From Pilaira anomala (taxonomy: Eukaryota; Mucoromycota; Mucoromycetes; Mucorales; Mucoraceae): DNA of 64,000 nucleotides. The stretch covers positions 186,001 to 250,000 of the forward strand of contig JAIXMQ010000018.1 of NCBI GenBank assembly GCA_025716855.1. Reading direction: 5' to 3'. Below are positions 34,371 through 47,273 of the stretch, in pieces; position 1 is the stretch's first letter; every line of letters begins with the position of its first letter. Made by a program: the position numbers and the translations under genes. Below the pieces are notes generated by a model, which saw only the letters and a list, made by a program, of their open reading frames with translations, was not told the origin of the DNA and made no database searches.

Positions 34371-36230
34371 GACAGGATGTAACCCGTAAAAACTATCCTA
34401 GGTTAAAGCATAAAAAAACTAGAATTGCATAGGACGGAGTACATAAAAGGAGGTGTTTCGAGTTGTGTCTGTATATACTGATCTATTAAAACCTTATACA
34501 TAGAGTGAAAAATACATATTATACTTTCCGTTCTCCTTTCCTTGACGTTACTAGCGAGGGGCATATCGAGTTCAATCATTACAAATAAAGAAATAAAAGA
34601 TGCTTTAAACAGTAAACTTTAAATGCTCTTTATTGTATTCTTATCTGTCTCCTATTACTTATGGAACGATGCTAGTTGACATGTTCCTATATAATAATTA
34701 TAGATAATTGACACTAACTTTACACTTGAGTTTTTTTTTTTTTTTTTTTTTTTTAAAAAATAAAAATAAAATAAAAACTATGTTCTGATATTTACGCGAT
34801 TTTGTTTATTCTCCCTTCTATCTTACTACTGCTCCTAAACTAAAATATAGACACGCGATATTATCTTATTTGTTTACAAGGTAGTATAAATATATATGCT
34901 TAAGCAAATATTTCATGTGATTACATTTATACTGTTATCATTGAATGTTAAGGAACCTTTTTTATTATTATTATTTATTGCAACAATTGTTAAAAGATCT
35001 ACAAGTCAAAACGAACGGCTTTGGATTGTTTATAATGATCAAATGTCTGTGGTAAAAAAAAAAAAAAATCATGTTGTCTACCAAATTTAGATAGGTTTGA
35101 AAAAAAAAAGTTCTCTCTATATAAACCTCCCCAATTCCTCCTTTTAGCTTAAGGAAAAAAAAATCCAAGTATAGTTACCAATCATTTACGCCATTAATCA
35201 ATTTTGTATAGAAAACACACTGCATTTTATATAATTACGTTTATTATTATAATTATTACACCAGACTTTTTCTATAAAGTATTTAACTTAAATAAAAAAT
35301 ATTGTCTTCTCTCTTTGTGTGCTTACTAAAGACACTAGATAAAGGAAAGCAAATAGAGCAGTTCCAAGCATAAATTAGTTCTTTTAAAGTTTAACAGCAG
35401 TAACACAAGATTTAATCCCATAACATGGGTTCTCGAATAAAAAAAAGAAAAAAAAAAAGACATTCTTTCTTTTTGATAATTAAAAAGAGGTCGATCAACG
35501 TTCCAAGAAAAATCTTTATTTTTTTATTATTAATGACTGATTGTTTTCATCATTAGGTTTTGTTTATATATGTATTATACATCATGTTAATTATTATTTT
35601 TTTTTTTTTTAAAAAAAAAACAAAAAACACGATACATTCGCGTTTCATGTACGATGTAGTACACATATTATACTATTTTTTGACTCCTTAAAGTATCTAG
35701 ACTTTAATCTATTTGTTAAAATTATAATGTAAAAACAAAATACTTATTAGCTAAAATCAAATGTGTCATGATGACTTTTATGGGATCTTGTATCGCTTAT
35801 CTCTCCTTTTTACTTTCTTCTCTTCAGTACAAAATACACTTGGTCTGTAAAACTCAAAAAAAAAAAAACTTTAAAAAATGATGGGAGTGATGACTCGTCA
35901 CACAAATTGAAACTTTATTACGTCAAATAAGATACATTGGAGGCTTAGTTTTTATTTTATTCAGTTAGCTCGTTCTTTATACTCTATTGGAAAGTGATAA
36001 AAGGCTTAATAAGAATATAACCGAACAAGTATCCGAGAGTGTTATATATGCTACAAAGTTATAATATCAAATAAGCTTTTTTTTTTTTTTTTTTTTGTTT
36101 AAAACCGATATAACGGCTTATCATCCGAAAAATATGGTTCATTTCTTATTAAAAAGTAGAAACCATTGTATTCTCTTTCTTTCTTCTTTTCTTCTAAAAT
36201 AACATTTATTTTTGTATATATATATATATC
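33569..36230. other. Long intergenic region, upstream of CP2 gene and hydrolase gene
   Basis: 2.66 kb between divergent genes. Holds A- or T-runs at about 33772-33789, 34004-34030, 34211-34227, 34341-34365, 34733-34754, 35600-35620 and 36078-36096. No ORF shows conservation and no tRNA-like B box could be supported. A few AGGGG/CCCCT (STRE-like) pentamers occur (e.g. near 34190 and 34556). Regulatory DNA for the transcription factor is the simplest reading. Confidence 0.6.
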
Positions 36231-37126
36231 ATGCTTTACAAAAAAGGAAAACGCTGTGATGTAGAGGGATGTTGTGTATCGTCAAAAAAATATTGTAAGC
36301 CCGAGTCACTTTTTCACAAGGACAAACCAGACACGATCTATCCAAGTTTGTGGCGAGAGGCATATCATGTCATTTTATTTCTACCTTCTACTCTCGCTAT
36401 TTTCTGTTATGATCTTTATTCACATTTAATTCTGAAGCGACCCCGAAGACCTACATGGGATTTCAGGACAACCGTTGTGGTAGCAATTTTACATGCTATT
36501 CGTGCTTCCTTTCGAAACGGAAGCTTAATGTGTTGGAGAATATGTGGACGTATACCTTATCAATTATCGGCTATGGACCGATATGTTTCTGCTCCGTTCG
36601 TGGTAAAAAAATTAGGTTTGCCTGGTATATTAGGCCCGATGGATATTCATGAAAGTGGTGCACGTGAAATTGTAGCTCATTGGTTATTACCTTTAGAGAA
36701 GAAAGCTAATAAAGACGATAATAATGATGACAAAATTATTTTTTATTTACATGGTGGAGGATATTGTGCAAAAGACTGGCAAGCTTATCTTTATTTAAAT
36801 GGTCAATTATCAAAGTATACTAAACGACCTGTATTCTGTAAGATTTTTCATTCTACCCATTGTATATATGTATATATTTACATAATATTTTTTTTTTTTT
36901 TACATTACAGCAATAGATTATAGACTTGCGCCTGAAACTAGGTTTCCAGGGGCACTTTTGGATGCATTTCAAGCCTATTTTCATTTGATTACAGAGTACA
37001 AGATAAATCATAATGATATTACCATTGTAGGAGACTCCGCAGGGGGTGGGTTAGTGATGGCACTTTTAGTTTACCTTCGTGATCATGGTTATTCACTTCC
37101 AGAAGCTTCTATTTTAATATCAGTAA

Positions 37127-37160
<34 letters not shown>

Positions 37161-37576
37161 AAACAAATAATAATTTATTTATTATTTAAATCTATATATA
37201 GCCTTGGATTGATCTTACTTACAGACACCAAAGTTGGGTGAGTGCAGAAAAACATGATTTTTTACCTACACGGCCTGACCCTCAAGCACTTATGAATCCC
37301 GCTCGATTTTATTTGGGACCAGAACAATATACAAAATTGTGTATGCATCCTTATGCTTCACCATTGTTCGTAAAAGATTACGATCATCTACCTCCAATCT
37401 TGATACAATCGGGAGATAGTGAGACAATGACGGATGAGGTACGATCATTTGTTGATAAATTTTTTGCGTGTAAATACACCATGACCAGACATGAAGAATA
37501 CGAGGTAAAAAAAAAAAAAATATAGATATCTTATCTATTAGATATACATATATACATATATATTTATTTGCTTTTG

Positions 37577-37610
<34 letters not shown>

Positions 37611-37758
37611 CATGAACAATAAGGATATGGTACATAATTTCCAAGCTTATCCTCTCTTAAAATCTGATGTTGCGTTTTCAAGTATTCAAAAGTGGCTCGA
37701 TATTGATATTAAACAGCCAAGAAAATTATACAATACACAAAAAATATTTATTCAATAA
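36231..37758 (+). CDS. Alpha/beta hydrolase of the hormone-sensitive lipase (HSL) family
   Basis: Esterase/lipase-like enzyme. Exons 36231-36837, 36911-37122, 37202-37504 and 37624-37758 give 418 aa. An N-terminal hydrophobic segment (YHVILFLPSTLAIFCYDLY) may anchor it to membrane or lipid droplet. The oxyanion motif is FYLHGGGYC, the downstream block SIDYRLAPETRFPGA and the nucleophile elbow is GDSAGGG. The acid region is PILIQSGDSETMTDE and the catalytic histidine lies in DMVHNFQAYP at the start of the last exon, so the triad is complete. Intron 2 contains a T-run followed by an A-run. Urease follows on the same strand 367 bp later; there is no evident functional link. Confidence 0.88.
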
Positions 37759-38125
37759 ATTAACGGTGCAGATATATAAAAAATGCTATATTAATACCTG
37801 TTGTGTGTAACATTTTAATACTTTATCGTGTATTTATGATAGAGTGTGAAAAAAAAAAATATATATACTTATTACGTGTTTTGACTTAACCGTCACATGC
37901 CACCTTTTTTTTTTTTAAAAAAAAAAAAAAGATTAACTATCATTTTACGATTGAGGTGATTTGAAAGGAACAAACCGGCAAACCAAGCTTATCGTGCTTT
38001 TCTTTTTGATTTCCGGTTACAATATCTAAAATAACAGAAAATAAAAGTAAAAAAAAAGTTCATTATTTTTTTTTTCTCTCTCTTTTTTTTTTTTTTTTTT
38101 TTTTATCTGTTAAATAATATATACT
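37759..38125. promoter_or_regulatory. Urease upstream region with GATA-type sites
   Basis: CTTATC (GATAAG on the minus strand) at 37988-37993 and TTATCT (AGATAA on the minus strand) at 38103-38108 lie upstream of the urease ATG. GATA factors control nitrogen-source genes in fungi, and urease is a usual target. Long T-runs precede the ATG. The sites are short and could be chance in AT-rich DNA. Confidence 0.3.
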
Positions 38126-41100
38126 ATGCATTTAATACCGCGTGAAATAGATAAATTATTACTACATCAAGGTAATTTATATTAATATAGAATAAAATAA
38201 AATAATAAAAAAAAACACGTATTAAAGTTTTTTTTTTTTTGTTACAAAAAGTTGGTTTTCTGGCACAAAAGAGATTGGCACGCGGTGTCAAGTTGAATCG
38301 TACAGAGGCTACAGCATTAATTGCATCCCAATTATTAGAAATGATGAGAGATGGATGTTATTCAGTAGCTCAATTAATGGATATGGGTAAACAAATGTTG
38401 GGTAGAAGACACGTTATGGATGATGTATTTCATACATTGCATGAAGTTCAAGTAGAAGGTACATTTCCTGATGGCACTTATTTGGTGACTGTTCATGATC
38501 CTATCTGTACAGACAGTGGGAATTTAGAAATCGCTCTGTATGGTTCATTTTTCCCTGTCCCATCTCAAGAAAAGTTCCCATTGTTACCTCAAACCCCGCG
38601 TAAGGATGCTCCCGGTGCAATTATAGTCAAACCCGGTAAAATTCATTTGAATGCGGGAAGAAAGAGATTATCGATATCTGTTACAAATTATGGCGATCGT
38701 CCTATTCAGGTAAGGTAGCACATAAATATATTTTATGAGGGGAAAAAAAAAAAAAAAAAAAAAAAACCCTTAACATTGATGAGAAGTATAATTAACATTT
38801 TTTTTTTTTTTTCCTATTATTTTATAGGTGGGATCGCATTTTCATTTTATTGAATCGAATTCCGCCTTACACTTTAATCGTGCACTGAGTTATGGTATGA
38901 GATTGGATATTCCAGCTGGTTCTGCTGTTCGATTTGAACCAGGAGATTTCAAAACGGTTACATTAGTTGAAATTGCCGGTAATAAAGTGATTACGGGTGG
39001 TAATGGCTTAGCTACGGGTCCTGTGGATTTTATTCGTTTACCTCAAATTATTGAATCTTTATCCATCAGTGGATTTATGAATGATACAAATGCTCCTTTA
39101 TTACCTACACATGAAGCAACGACTTTAGATAGAGAATATTATGCGGATCATTTTGGTCCAACCACTGGTGATTTGGTTAGATTAGGTGATACAGAACTTT
39201 GGGCTCGTATTGAAAAGGATTTCACTGTGTATGGTGATGAATGTAAATTTGGTGGTGGTAAAGTATTACGTGAAGGAATGGGTCAAGCAACTGGAAAATT
39301 AGATCATGAAGTATTGGATTTAGTGATTACAAATGCCATGATTATTGATTATACCGGTATCTATAAAGCGGATATCGGTATCAAAAAAGGGATTATTGTG
39401 GGTATCGGAAAAGCTGGTAATCCAGATGTTATGGAGGGTGTAACTCCTGGTATGATCGTAGGTGCTGGTACTGAAGCATTAGCTGGTGAAGGTAAAATAT
39501 TCACTGCTGGTGGTATTGATTCTCATGTTCATTATATTTGTCCTCAATTATGTTACGAAGTAAGTTCATAAATAATCATCATCATCATCATTAAAAAAAA
39601 AAAAAGAACTTGAGAACTGACTTTTTGCTTCTAATAGTCTTTGTCAAGTGGTGTAACAACTTTGATTGGCGGTGGTACTGGTCCAAATACTGGAACAAAC
39701 GCTACAACATGTACACCTGGTAATCATCATATTGAAATGATGATGAAGGCTACTGATGATATTCCAATGAACTTTGGCTTTACTGGTAAAGGCAATTGCT
39801 CTAACAAAGAAGAATTAGTTGAGCATATTAGAGCAGGTTGTTTAGGGTAATGTATTTTAAATTGATTTTTATTTGAGTATATAGTTATTAACTTTTTTTT
39901 TTTTTTTTTTTTTTATAGTCTTAAACTTCATGAAGATTGGGGAGTAAGTCATCTATTTACTACTAAAATACATTGTATTTACCCTATCTTTTTTTCTTTA
40001 TTAGACAACACCTGCTTCCATTGATGCTTGTTTAGAAGTGTGTGACGAATTGGATGTTCAGGTAATAAAGCATGATTTGAATTTCATTTTAGTTACCCAT
40101 TAACTAACCCCCCCCCCCTTTTTTTTTATTGTTAACCTTATAGGCAACAATCCATACAGATACATTGAATGAAGCAGGTTTCGTAGAATCAACTATTGCT
40201 GCATTCAAGGGTAGAACAATTCATACATACCATAGTGAAGGTGCTGGTGGTGGACACGCTCCTGACAGTAAGTCATAGTTATATAAATCTATGTAAGCAA
40301 ATTCATATTGATTTCTTCTTTTTTTTTTCATAGTCATGACTGTTTGTGGTGAACCTAACGTCTTACCATCATCTACTAATCCAACACGTCCTTTCACAGC
40401 CAACACATTAGACGAGCATGTAGACATGTTGATGGTCTGTCATCATTTATCCAAAGCGATTCCAGAAGATGTAGCATTTGCTGAAAGCAGAATTAGAGCT
40501 GAAACAATTGCTGCAGAGGATGTTTTACATGATATTGGTGCTATTAGTATGATTAGTTCAGATTCTCAAGCGATGGGAAGAGCAGGTGAGGTCATACTTC
40601 GTACCTGGAAGACAGCAAGTAAGATGAAACAACAAAGAGGTACTCTTAAAGAAGATGAAGGTGAGGAAGGTGATAACTTCAGAATTAAACGTTATGTTGC
40701 CAAATATACAGTGAATGTGTAAGATATATATATATAACAACAGTATTCTTTTTACTAAAAACATGTATTTTATATTTAGTGCTTTAGCTCATGGTATCGA
40801 ACATCTGGTTGGTTCTATTGAGGTCGGAAAGATTGCAGATTTAGTTTGTTTTACACCTGAATACTTTGGTTCAAAGCCTGAATTGATTTTAAAGGCAGGT
40901 GTGATTGTGTGGGGACAAATGGGTGATGCGAATGGATCTATTCCAACGACACAACCTATTCTATCCAGACCTATGTACGGTGCAAACGCTTCCAGTCTAT
41001 CATTCTCATGCTTTGTTTTCGTCTCACAATTATCATTAGATGAAGGTGTGGTTCAAAGCTATGGTCTTCGTAAACGTGCAGAAGCTGTTAAAGGATGTCG

Positions 41101-41251
41101 TACAGTAACAAAGAAGGATATGCGCTTAAATGATGCTATGCCCAAGATCAAAATTGATCCTGAAACTTATAAAGTAACTGCTGATGGAGAAGAATGTGTG
41201 TGCGATCCTGTCTCATCGTTACCTTTAACACAATCTGTATACCTCTTTTAA
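38126..41251 (+). CDS. URE1: Urease (single-chain, nickel-dependent)
   Basis: Cytosolic nickel enzyme hydrolysing urea to ammonia and carbamate. Nine exons: 38126-38171, 38252-38709, 38828-39559, 39638-39846, 39919-39943 (25 nt), 40005-40061, 40144-40267, 40334-40718 and 40780-41251, giving 835 aa, the usual length of fungal/plant fused gamma-beta-alpha ureases. All metal and catalytic residues are present with jack-bean spacing: H401/H403 (SHVHYICPQ), carbamylated K484 (GLKLHEDWG, in the 25-nt exon), H513 ([12 protein letters not shown]), H539 ([15 protein letters not shown]), flap Cys-His (MVCHHLS) and D627 (SSDSQAMGR). The C-terminus [10 protein letters not shown] is typical. Activity needs UreD/F/G accessory proteins, none of which is in this window. 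GATA-type sites upstream suggest nitrogen control. Confidence 0.97.
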
Positions 41252-42121
41252 TTTTATTTTTTTTTATTTATTCCCTATCAATTAATATTTTACTCTTATT
41301 TTTTTAAAAAAAGTGTTTTAAACCGCGTAAATATTTAAAACGCCTATTTCTTTTGGCTTTTTTTTTTTTTTTTTTTTAGTATTAGGTATACAATTTGTAA
41401 TTCTGTTTATACACTAAACAAATAGAGATCTATATTTTCAGAAACATGATCTTTATAAGATTACTCTGAATGAGTAATAGATGTTATTAGATTTTAAAAC
41501 AGTTAGAAATATTAATTATACAATAGTAAAAATGGACTGTTTTTTTTTTTTGATGTGAGTGCGACCTGACAAACATTTCTTGTTGGATATATTTCGCATT
41601 GGCGCAACATGACTAACCAAAAGATTACAATGATGTTAAATATAGTTTCCTCATCTAATAATAGGCAGATCTATTTTGAACAAATAGAAACTACAGCAAT
41701 CAAATCTTTTGCTTAAGAAAAAAAAGTGATAGTCAGGCTGGATAAAAGATTAAGAGTACTGGCAAGCAGATTTTTTTTTTTCTTAGATCGTTGTCTCATC
41801 ATACAACTAATGGATTTATGTTTATTAAAAAAAAAACAAACATCAAATGTCAAGCGAATTTTAAGATAAATTTGTGCTAAAATCTTTAGAAAGAATCTAT
41901 TGCTTGTCATTGTAAACAACTGTATTTTGTGCAGTTTGTAACACGAAGAAAATAAAAAGTACTCAAATATTTTGTCTTTTTGATAGGATATATTTTGAAT
42001 TGCTGAGTAAGAACCATAAAAAAAAAAAAACTTTAATATTTAATTCAAACCCACAGCTTAAGTGATTTATAGTTTCTCTTTTATTGTCATCTGCTCTTTT
42101 TTTTTTTTTTGCACAATAATA
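41252..42121. other. Intergenic region downstream of urease
   Basis: AT-rich with T-runs near 41269-41277 and 41362-41378 and A-runs near 42018-42030. Chance ORFs only. T-rich sense DNA precedes the small ORF at 42122. Confidence 0.6.
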
Positions 42122-42472
42122 ATGTGCTCACGTTTTACAGAAATTTTTGATATTCATACGCCTTGGGAAAACTGTCAATCGAATTCTAGTTTACCCTTAC
42201 CTTCTTTAAGAACCAGTGGAGATACCTTTCGTTCATCTACAGTAACAATTGAAAGTGATGCAACACCAAAAGAAGCTAACAGCTTAACAAATGTCAGATC
42301 TAAAAGTTCGACATATATCTATCAGACACAGTCTTTTAGTGCCCCTATGTCTCTAACAGAAGATGTAACTGTACGCATATCAACAAAACAACAACTGACA
42401 TCGAAACTAAAGCGGTTTTTAACAACTATTGGAAAGAGCAAGCGTGATCGTCGTGCTGAAAAATCCAATTGA
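42122..42472 (+). CDS. Small hypothetical protein, Ser/Thr-rich with basic C-terminus
   Basis: Single-exon 116-aa ORF starting at an ATG in a good context (AATAATG). The frame continues upstream into T-run sequence that is unlikely to be coding. Composition is Ser/Thr-rich (TFRSSTVTIESDATPKEANS, SKSSTYIYQTQSFSAPMS) and ends in a basic helix (KQQLTSKLKRFLTTIGKSKR). No domain recognised. It has normal codon use for this window and an AATAAA-like signal near 42582. Possibly a phosphorylated regulatory peptide; function unknown. Confidence 0.5.
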   Translation: MCSRFTEIFDIHTPWENCQSNSSLPLPSLRTSGDTFRSSTVTIESDATPKEANSLTNVRSKSSTYIYQTQSFSAPMSLTEDVTVRISTKQQLTSKLKRFLTTIGKSKRDRRAEKSN

Positions 42473-44377
42473 TGTATCATATATCATATTCTTACATTTA
42501 TATACCCCCCCCCCCTCCTCCTCAGCATTACATTTTACTCATTTACTCTATATATATATATATTTATTTTAAACTTTCAGAATAAAAACATTTACTATTT
42601 ATTTTAAATTCGGATTTTTTTTTTTTTGAAGGAGATCAGTTTTCAAATATATATTCTGTAAAATCTTACGTAGTAGGAAAAAAAAAAAAAAATATCCAAT
42701 TGATCTTCCAGAAATTATTAAAGAAGGAGGACTACGACTCTCTTTCTATTTTTAAAATGAACCTCCACTTCAATTGGATTTGTCTGTATACAATTTGTAA
42801 AGTGTTCTCACACTATTATACGTTAGTTGAGGTCATTTATGAACCTTCTTTTTTTTTTTTTTTTTATTATAGACTTTAAAATTATAAATACTACAAGGAA
42901 AAAGTCATGTTTTAATGTTAAAATCAACTGAAGCGCTATAAAAAAGATTTAATTTTAGTACCAATTACTTAGTACTCCGTAATCGGTATCATCGCTACCA
43001 TTTTTTTTTTCTCAACTTGCTTTTTTTTTTTTTTTTTCTTCATTTTATATAAGCTCCATCTATTTTTATCCAATACAAAAGAAAGGTCCCATAACATTAC
43101 CCCCTTTTTACCTGGGTTCCTTATTTTAGCAAATTAAAAAAAAAAAAAAGAAGTGCGAGGAGGAAGAAGAAGCTACCGTTACATGACAGACAGCAACAAT
43201 TGAATTTAACAGCGTTTAAAAAAAAAAAAAAAAAAAAAAAAAGTCTTTTAATAACCTAATACAGGTATTTAATACATTTCACTATAAAGAAAACGCGCGC
43301 GATAGTATTTATTTCTTCTACTACTAGTTCTTCATCATAAATAAATAAAGGCACATATTCTATAATTTGAGGGTCTAGATACTACACAATAGACAAATCA
43401 TTAAAAATGAACTCCTTTGGGACATTATTATTAATCCGTTGATTTTTTTTTGTTTTTTTTTTCAACTTGATCTTATAATAAACTAGTAGTTGATCATTTT
43501 TCTTTTACCATTTATGTTTTTTTTTTATTCTGTAAAAGAATTATACAAATACTGGGACTTTGGTGGATATTTTTGTTTGTTTGTTTGTTTTGTTTTTTAT
43601 ATATATATATATATACTTTAAATCTCAGTTTACAACATTGATATTGTAATCGAGATTAACGTTAAAATAATTTAATACAAATAGTAATGACAAAGGAAGT
43701 GAGCAGCACGAAGATGCTACTATAGAGTTGATCACACTTGCTCTCTTTTGTGAACAAAAAAAAAAAAAAAAGTAATTGAAAAATAGATGCTGATTTGTCA
43801 GAGTAAGTAAGTAAAAAGAAAGTTTCTTCTTACCAATGACGAAAATGTGTTTGTGCAATGTGAAAAAAAAAAAAAAATATAGGGTTATATGTAGCACTTT
43901 TGAGTCTGGCTCTCATCATAAACATGCATCTAATAATTAGATTCTTTTTGTTTTCTATGATAGAAAAAAACCGCCCCCTTCTCTCTCTCTTTCTAATATT
44001 ATTACAATATTTTTTTTCATGGAAATTTTCCTTAGTATACGTAACTTTGGGGGACAAAAAGGGAATACACTAAAAATAGTAAACTTGTTTTATTTCTCGA
44101 ACCCTTGAAACCAAAGTTTTTTTTTTTTTTTTTTTTCTTTTCATTCTATTATGTGACGGTTGTCTTTTACCAAAGTGGCTTTTTCTTATAATGCTGGAAT
44201 CTCCCAGAAAGTGGAAGAAGCTTTTAAACAAGAATTGATTGGCTTATTATCATTCTGAGTTGGGGGACCAAAACTGGGTGCTATTTTTTTTTAATTTTTA
44301 TATAGAGGAAAAAGAAAAAAAAAAAAAATAGCTTCTTGAGTTTATTTTTTTATTGTTCTTTACTTATATAATACATA
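42473..44377. other. Long intergenic region upstream of Hsp110
   Basis: 1.9 kb, rich in T- and A-runs (for example 43021-43037, 43219-43242, 44119-44136) with a C-run at 42506-42515. It contains the step-type heat-shock element at 44196-44220. ORFs in 43625-44057 are low complexity. No gene. Confidence 0.65.
44196..44220 (+). promoter_or_regulatory. Step-type heat-shock element for Hsp110
   Basis: Three nGAAn units at exact 10-bp steps: GGAAT (44196-44200), AGAAA (44206-44210) and AGAAG (44216-44220), separated by 5-bp gaps. The last is followed by CTTTT. It lies 158 bp upstream of the Hsp110 ATG. This spacing is the step-type arrangement bound by fungal Hsf1, and Sse1/Hsp110 genes are classical Hsf1 targets. 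Spacing is seen directly; binding is inferred. Confidence 0.6.
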
Positions 44378-46996
44378 ATGTCTGTTGTTGTAAGTACTTT
44401 GTGTAATTTTATTTTTTATTTTTATATTGTTTACTTAATACGCGTTTTTACTTTTTTTTTTCTTTTATTTAGGGTATTGATCTTGGTAATCTTCAGGCTA
44501 TTATTGCCGTTGCCCGTAACCGTGGTATTGATGTCATCTGTAACGAAGTTTCTAACCGTGCTACTCCGTAAGTTTTCTTTTTTTTTTAAAAATGCCAAGA
44601 AGAGTTGTGAAAAAAAAAAAAAAGAAAGAAAAATAAAGTGAAAGAGAGTGAGGGATATATATATAAAAAAAAAAAAGTGAAAGAGAGAGACAAGAGACGA
44701 AAGAAGTTAATACTAACTCTATGATTTTTTTTTTTATATCATAGTAACATTGTTTCTTTCGGTCCCAAGCAAAGATATCTTGGTGAAGCTGCAAAGACCC
44801 AAGAGATTAGTAACGCTAAGAACACTGTTGTCAGTATTAAGCGTATCATTGGTCGTACTATTGACGACCCTGAAGTTCAAGAAGTTGAAAAGAATTTCAT
44901 CATGGCCGAGTTAGCTGATGCTAATGGTTTAGCTGGTGTTAAGGTAAATGAGAATTTAAAAAAAAAAAAAATCTTTTTATTAAACAAGAAAACTAAATAA
45001 ATATATATTTAAGGTTAACTACCTTAGCGAAGAACAAGTCTTCTCCAATGTTCAACTTCTTGCCATGTACCTTAACAAGCTTAAGGATACTACTGCAGCT
45101 GAAATCAACGGACCTGTATCCGACTGTGTGATCACTGTCCCTGGCTGGTTCACTGAAGTCCAACGTCGTGCAGTACTTACTGCCACCGAGATGGTTGGCT
45201 TAAACTGTCTTCGTTTGATCAACGATTTAACTGCTGCCGCACTTGGTTACGGTATCACCAAGCTTGATCTCCCTGAGGAGAAGCCTAGAAATGTTGCGTT
45301 TGTCGATATCGGTCATTCCTCTTACTCTTGTCAAATCGTATCTTTCGTCAAGGGACAATTGACTGTCCGTGGTAACGCTTTCGATGAACACTTTGGTGGT
45401 CGTGAATTCGATGCCGTGATCGTCAACAAGCTCGCTGAACAATTCATGGAAAAGTTCAAGATCGATGTCTATTCCAACAAGAAGGCTCTCTTGCGTCTTC
45501 GTGTGGCTGCTGAACGTTGTAAGAAGGTCTTGTCGGCTAACCCTCAAGCACCTGTCAACATTGAATCGATCATGGATGATCGTGATGTCTCTGCTATGGT
45601 CAGCCGTGAGGAATTCGAACAATGGGCTGCTCATCTCTTCACGCGTACGGAAGATGTCTTGAAGAAGGCTCTTGAGAACGCTGATTTATCTATTGCCGAT
45701 ATTGACGCGGTTGAGATGGTCGGTGGTACTACCCGTATCCCTGCTATCAAGGCTACTGTCTCCAAGTTCTTTGGTAAGGATATCTCTACTACTCTTAACC
45801 AAGATGAAGCTATGGCTCGTGGTGCTGCTCTTCAATGTGCCATGTTGTCTCCTGTCTTCAAGGTCCGTGAGTTCCGTGTAAACGAAATCTGTACTTACCC
45901 TATCAAACTCGTTTGGGATGCTACTCCCGAGGAAGAAGAAACTGAGATTGTTGTATTTGATAATAACAACTCTATTCCTTCTACCAAGATCTTGACTTTC
46001 TTCCGTCGTGAACCTTTCACTTTGCAAGCTTTCTATGCTAAGCCCGAATCTTTACCTCGTGGTATCAACCCTTGGATTGGTCAATTCAACATTAAGAATG
46101 TTGAACCCGTTAACGGTGAAGCTGCTCAAATCAAGGTCAAGGTCAGACTCAATATTCACGGTCTTATCTCTGTTGAATCCGCTTACACTGTTGAAGAAAA
46201 GATGGTGGATGAAGAAGTGAAGAACAAGGATGGTGAGAAGGAGATCAAGAAGGTCAAGAAGCTTGTGAAGACCAAGGACCTCTCTGTTGTCTCTGGTACG
46301 ACTGCCATCTCCAAGGAACTCGTCAACGAGTATGCCGAAAAGGAAAGTCAAATGTATGCTAACGATAAGCTTATTGCTGCTACTGAAGCTGCCAAGAACT
46401 CTCTTGAAGAATATGGTTATGAGATGCGTGATAAGATTCTCGGTCCCCTTTCTGAATATATTGACCCTGCACTCAAGGATAAGTTTGCTGAAGACTTGAA
46501 TGCTGTCGTTGACTGGATCTATGATGAAGGTTATGATGCTCCCAAGTCCGTTTATGTTGAAAAGCTTGAGGCACTCAAGAAGATTGGTAACCCTGTTATT
46601 GAACGTTATCGTGAAGCTGAGGAACGTCCTCATGCTGAACGTTCTCTTCGTGATGCCATGTATCGTTTAACTCAAGAAGCCATGTCTTCTGATGAAAAGT
46701 ATTCTCATATTTTACCTCATGAGAAGCAAGATATCGTTGAACGTTGTGAACGTGCTGGTAGATGGATGGATGAGCAAACTGCTAAGCAAGCTAAGATTGC
46801 CAAGCATGATACTCCCGTTTTGTATAGCCGTGATATCAAGAAGGAAGAAGAAGCTATCGCTAGCTTTGCTCATCCTATCTTGAACAAGCCTAAGCCCGCC
46901 CCTAAGGTTGAGGAACCCGCTCCTGCTGCTGATGCCGATACCCCCATGGACGACTCTAGCGAAAACAAGAAGAAGGATGATATGGATATTGATTAA
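44378..46996 (+). CDS. SSE1: Hsp110-family chaperone / Hsp70 nucleotide exchange factor (Sse1)
   Basis: Cytosolic Hsp70-like protein acting as exchange factor and holdase for Hsp70. Exons 44378-44389 (only 12 coding nt, MSVV), 44473-44567, 44745-44943 and 45014-46996 give 762 aa. The nucleotide-binding domain starts [20 protein letters not shown]; the Hsp110 form DLGN replaces DLGT of canonical Hsp70. It continues with [39 protein letters not shown] and [14 protein letters not shown] long acidic insert ([11 protein letters not shown]) and a KE-rich stretch mark the Hsp110 substrate domain. The C-terminus ends DDMDID, not EEVD. Codon use is strongly biased to C-ending codons (high expression). 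A step-type HSE lies 158 bp upstream of the ATG. Confidence 0.96.
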
Positions 46997-47273
46997 ATTC
47001 AATTAGAAAAAAAAAAAAATCTTTCTCTTTCAACATATATTTTTTCCCTGTACACAAAACAAGATATATATTTTTTTTTAAAAAAGAAAGAAAAAAAAAA
47101 TCTCCCTTTTTTTTTTTTTTTTTTTTTTTTGTTCCAATTCTAGTAGAAAAAAAAAACAATTCATTATTTACAAAATAAAAAATATTACATATATATATAT
47201 ATATATACGAATGCGTATTGTTTATTTAAGAAGATATTATATATTCAAGCTGTACACACACATATTTTTTTTT

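Noticed and set aside
33569..36230. tRNA-like B-box fragments (e.g. GAGTTCAATC near 34568)
   Set aside because: No matching A box, anticodon arm or acceptor stem could be folded around them.
36231..41251. Hydrolase plus urease as a functional cluster
   Set aside because: Adjacent and co-oriented, but HSL-type lipases and urease share no pathway and no urease accessory gene is nearby.
45227..46633. Several minus-strand and shifted ORFs inside Hsp110
   Set aside because: Shadows of a strongly codon-biased gene; their sequences show no family resemblance.
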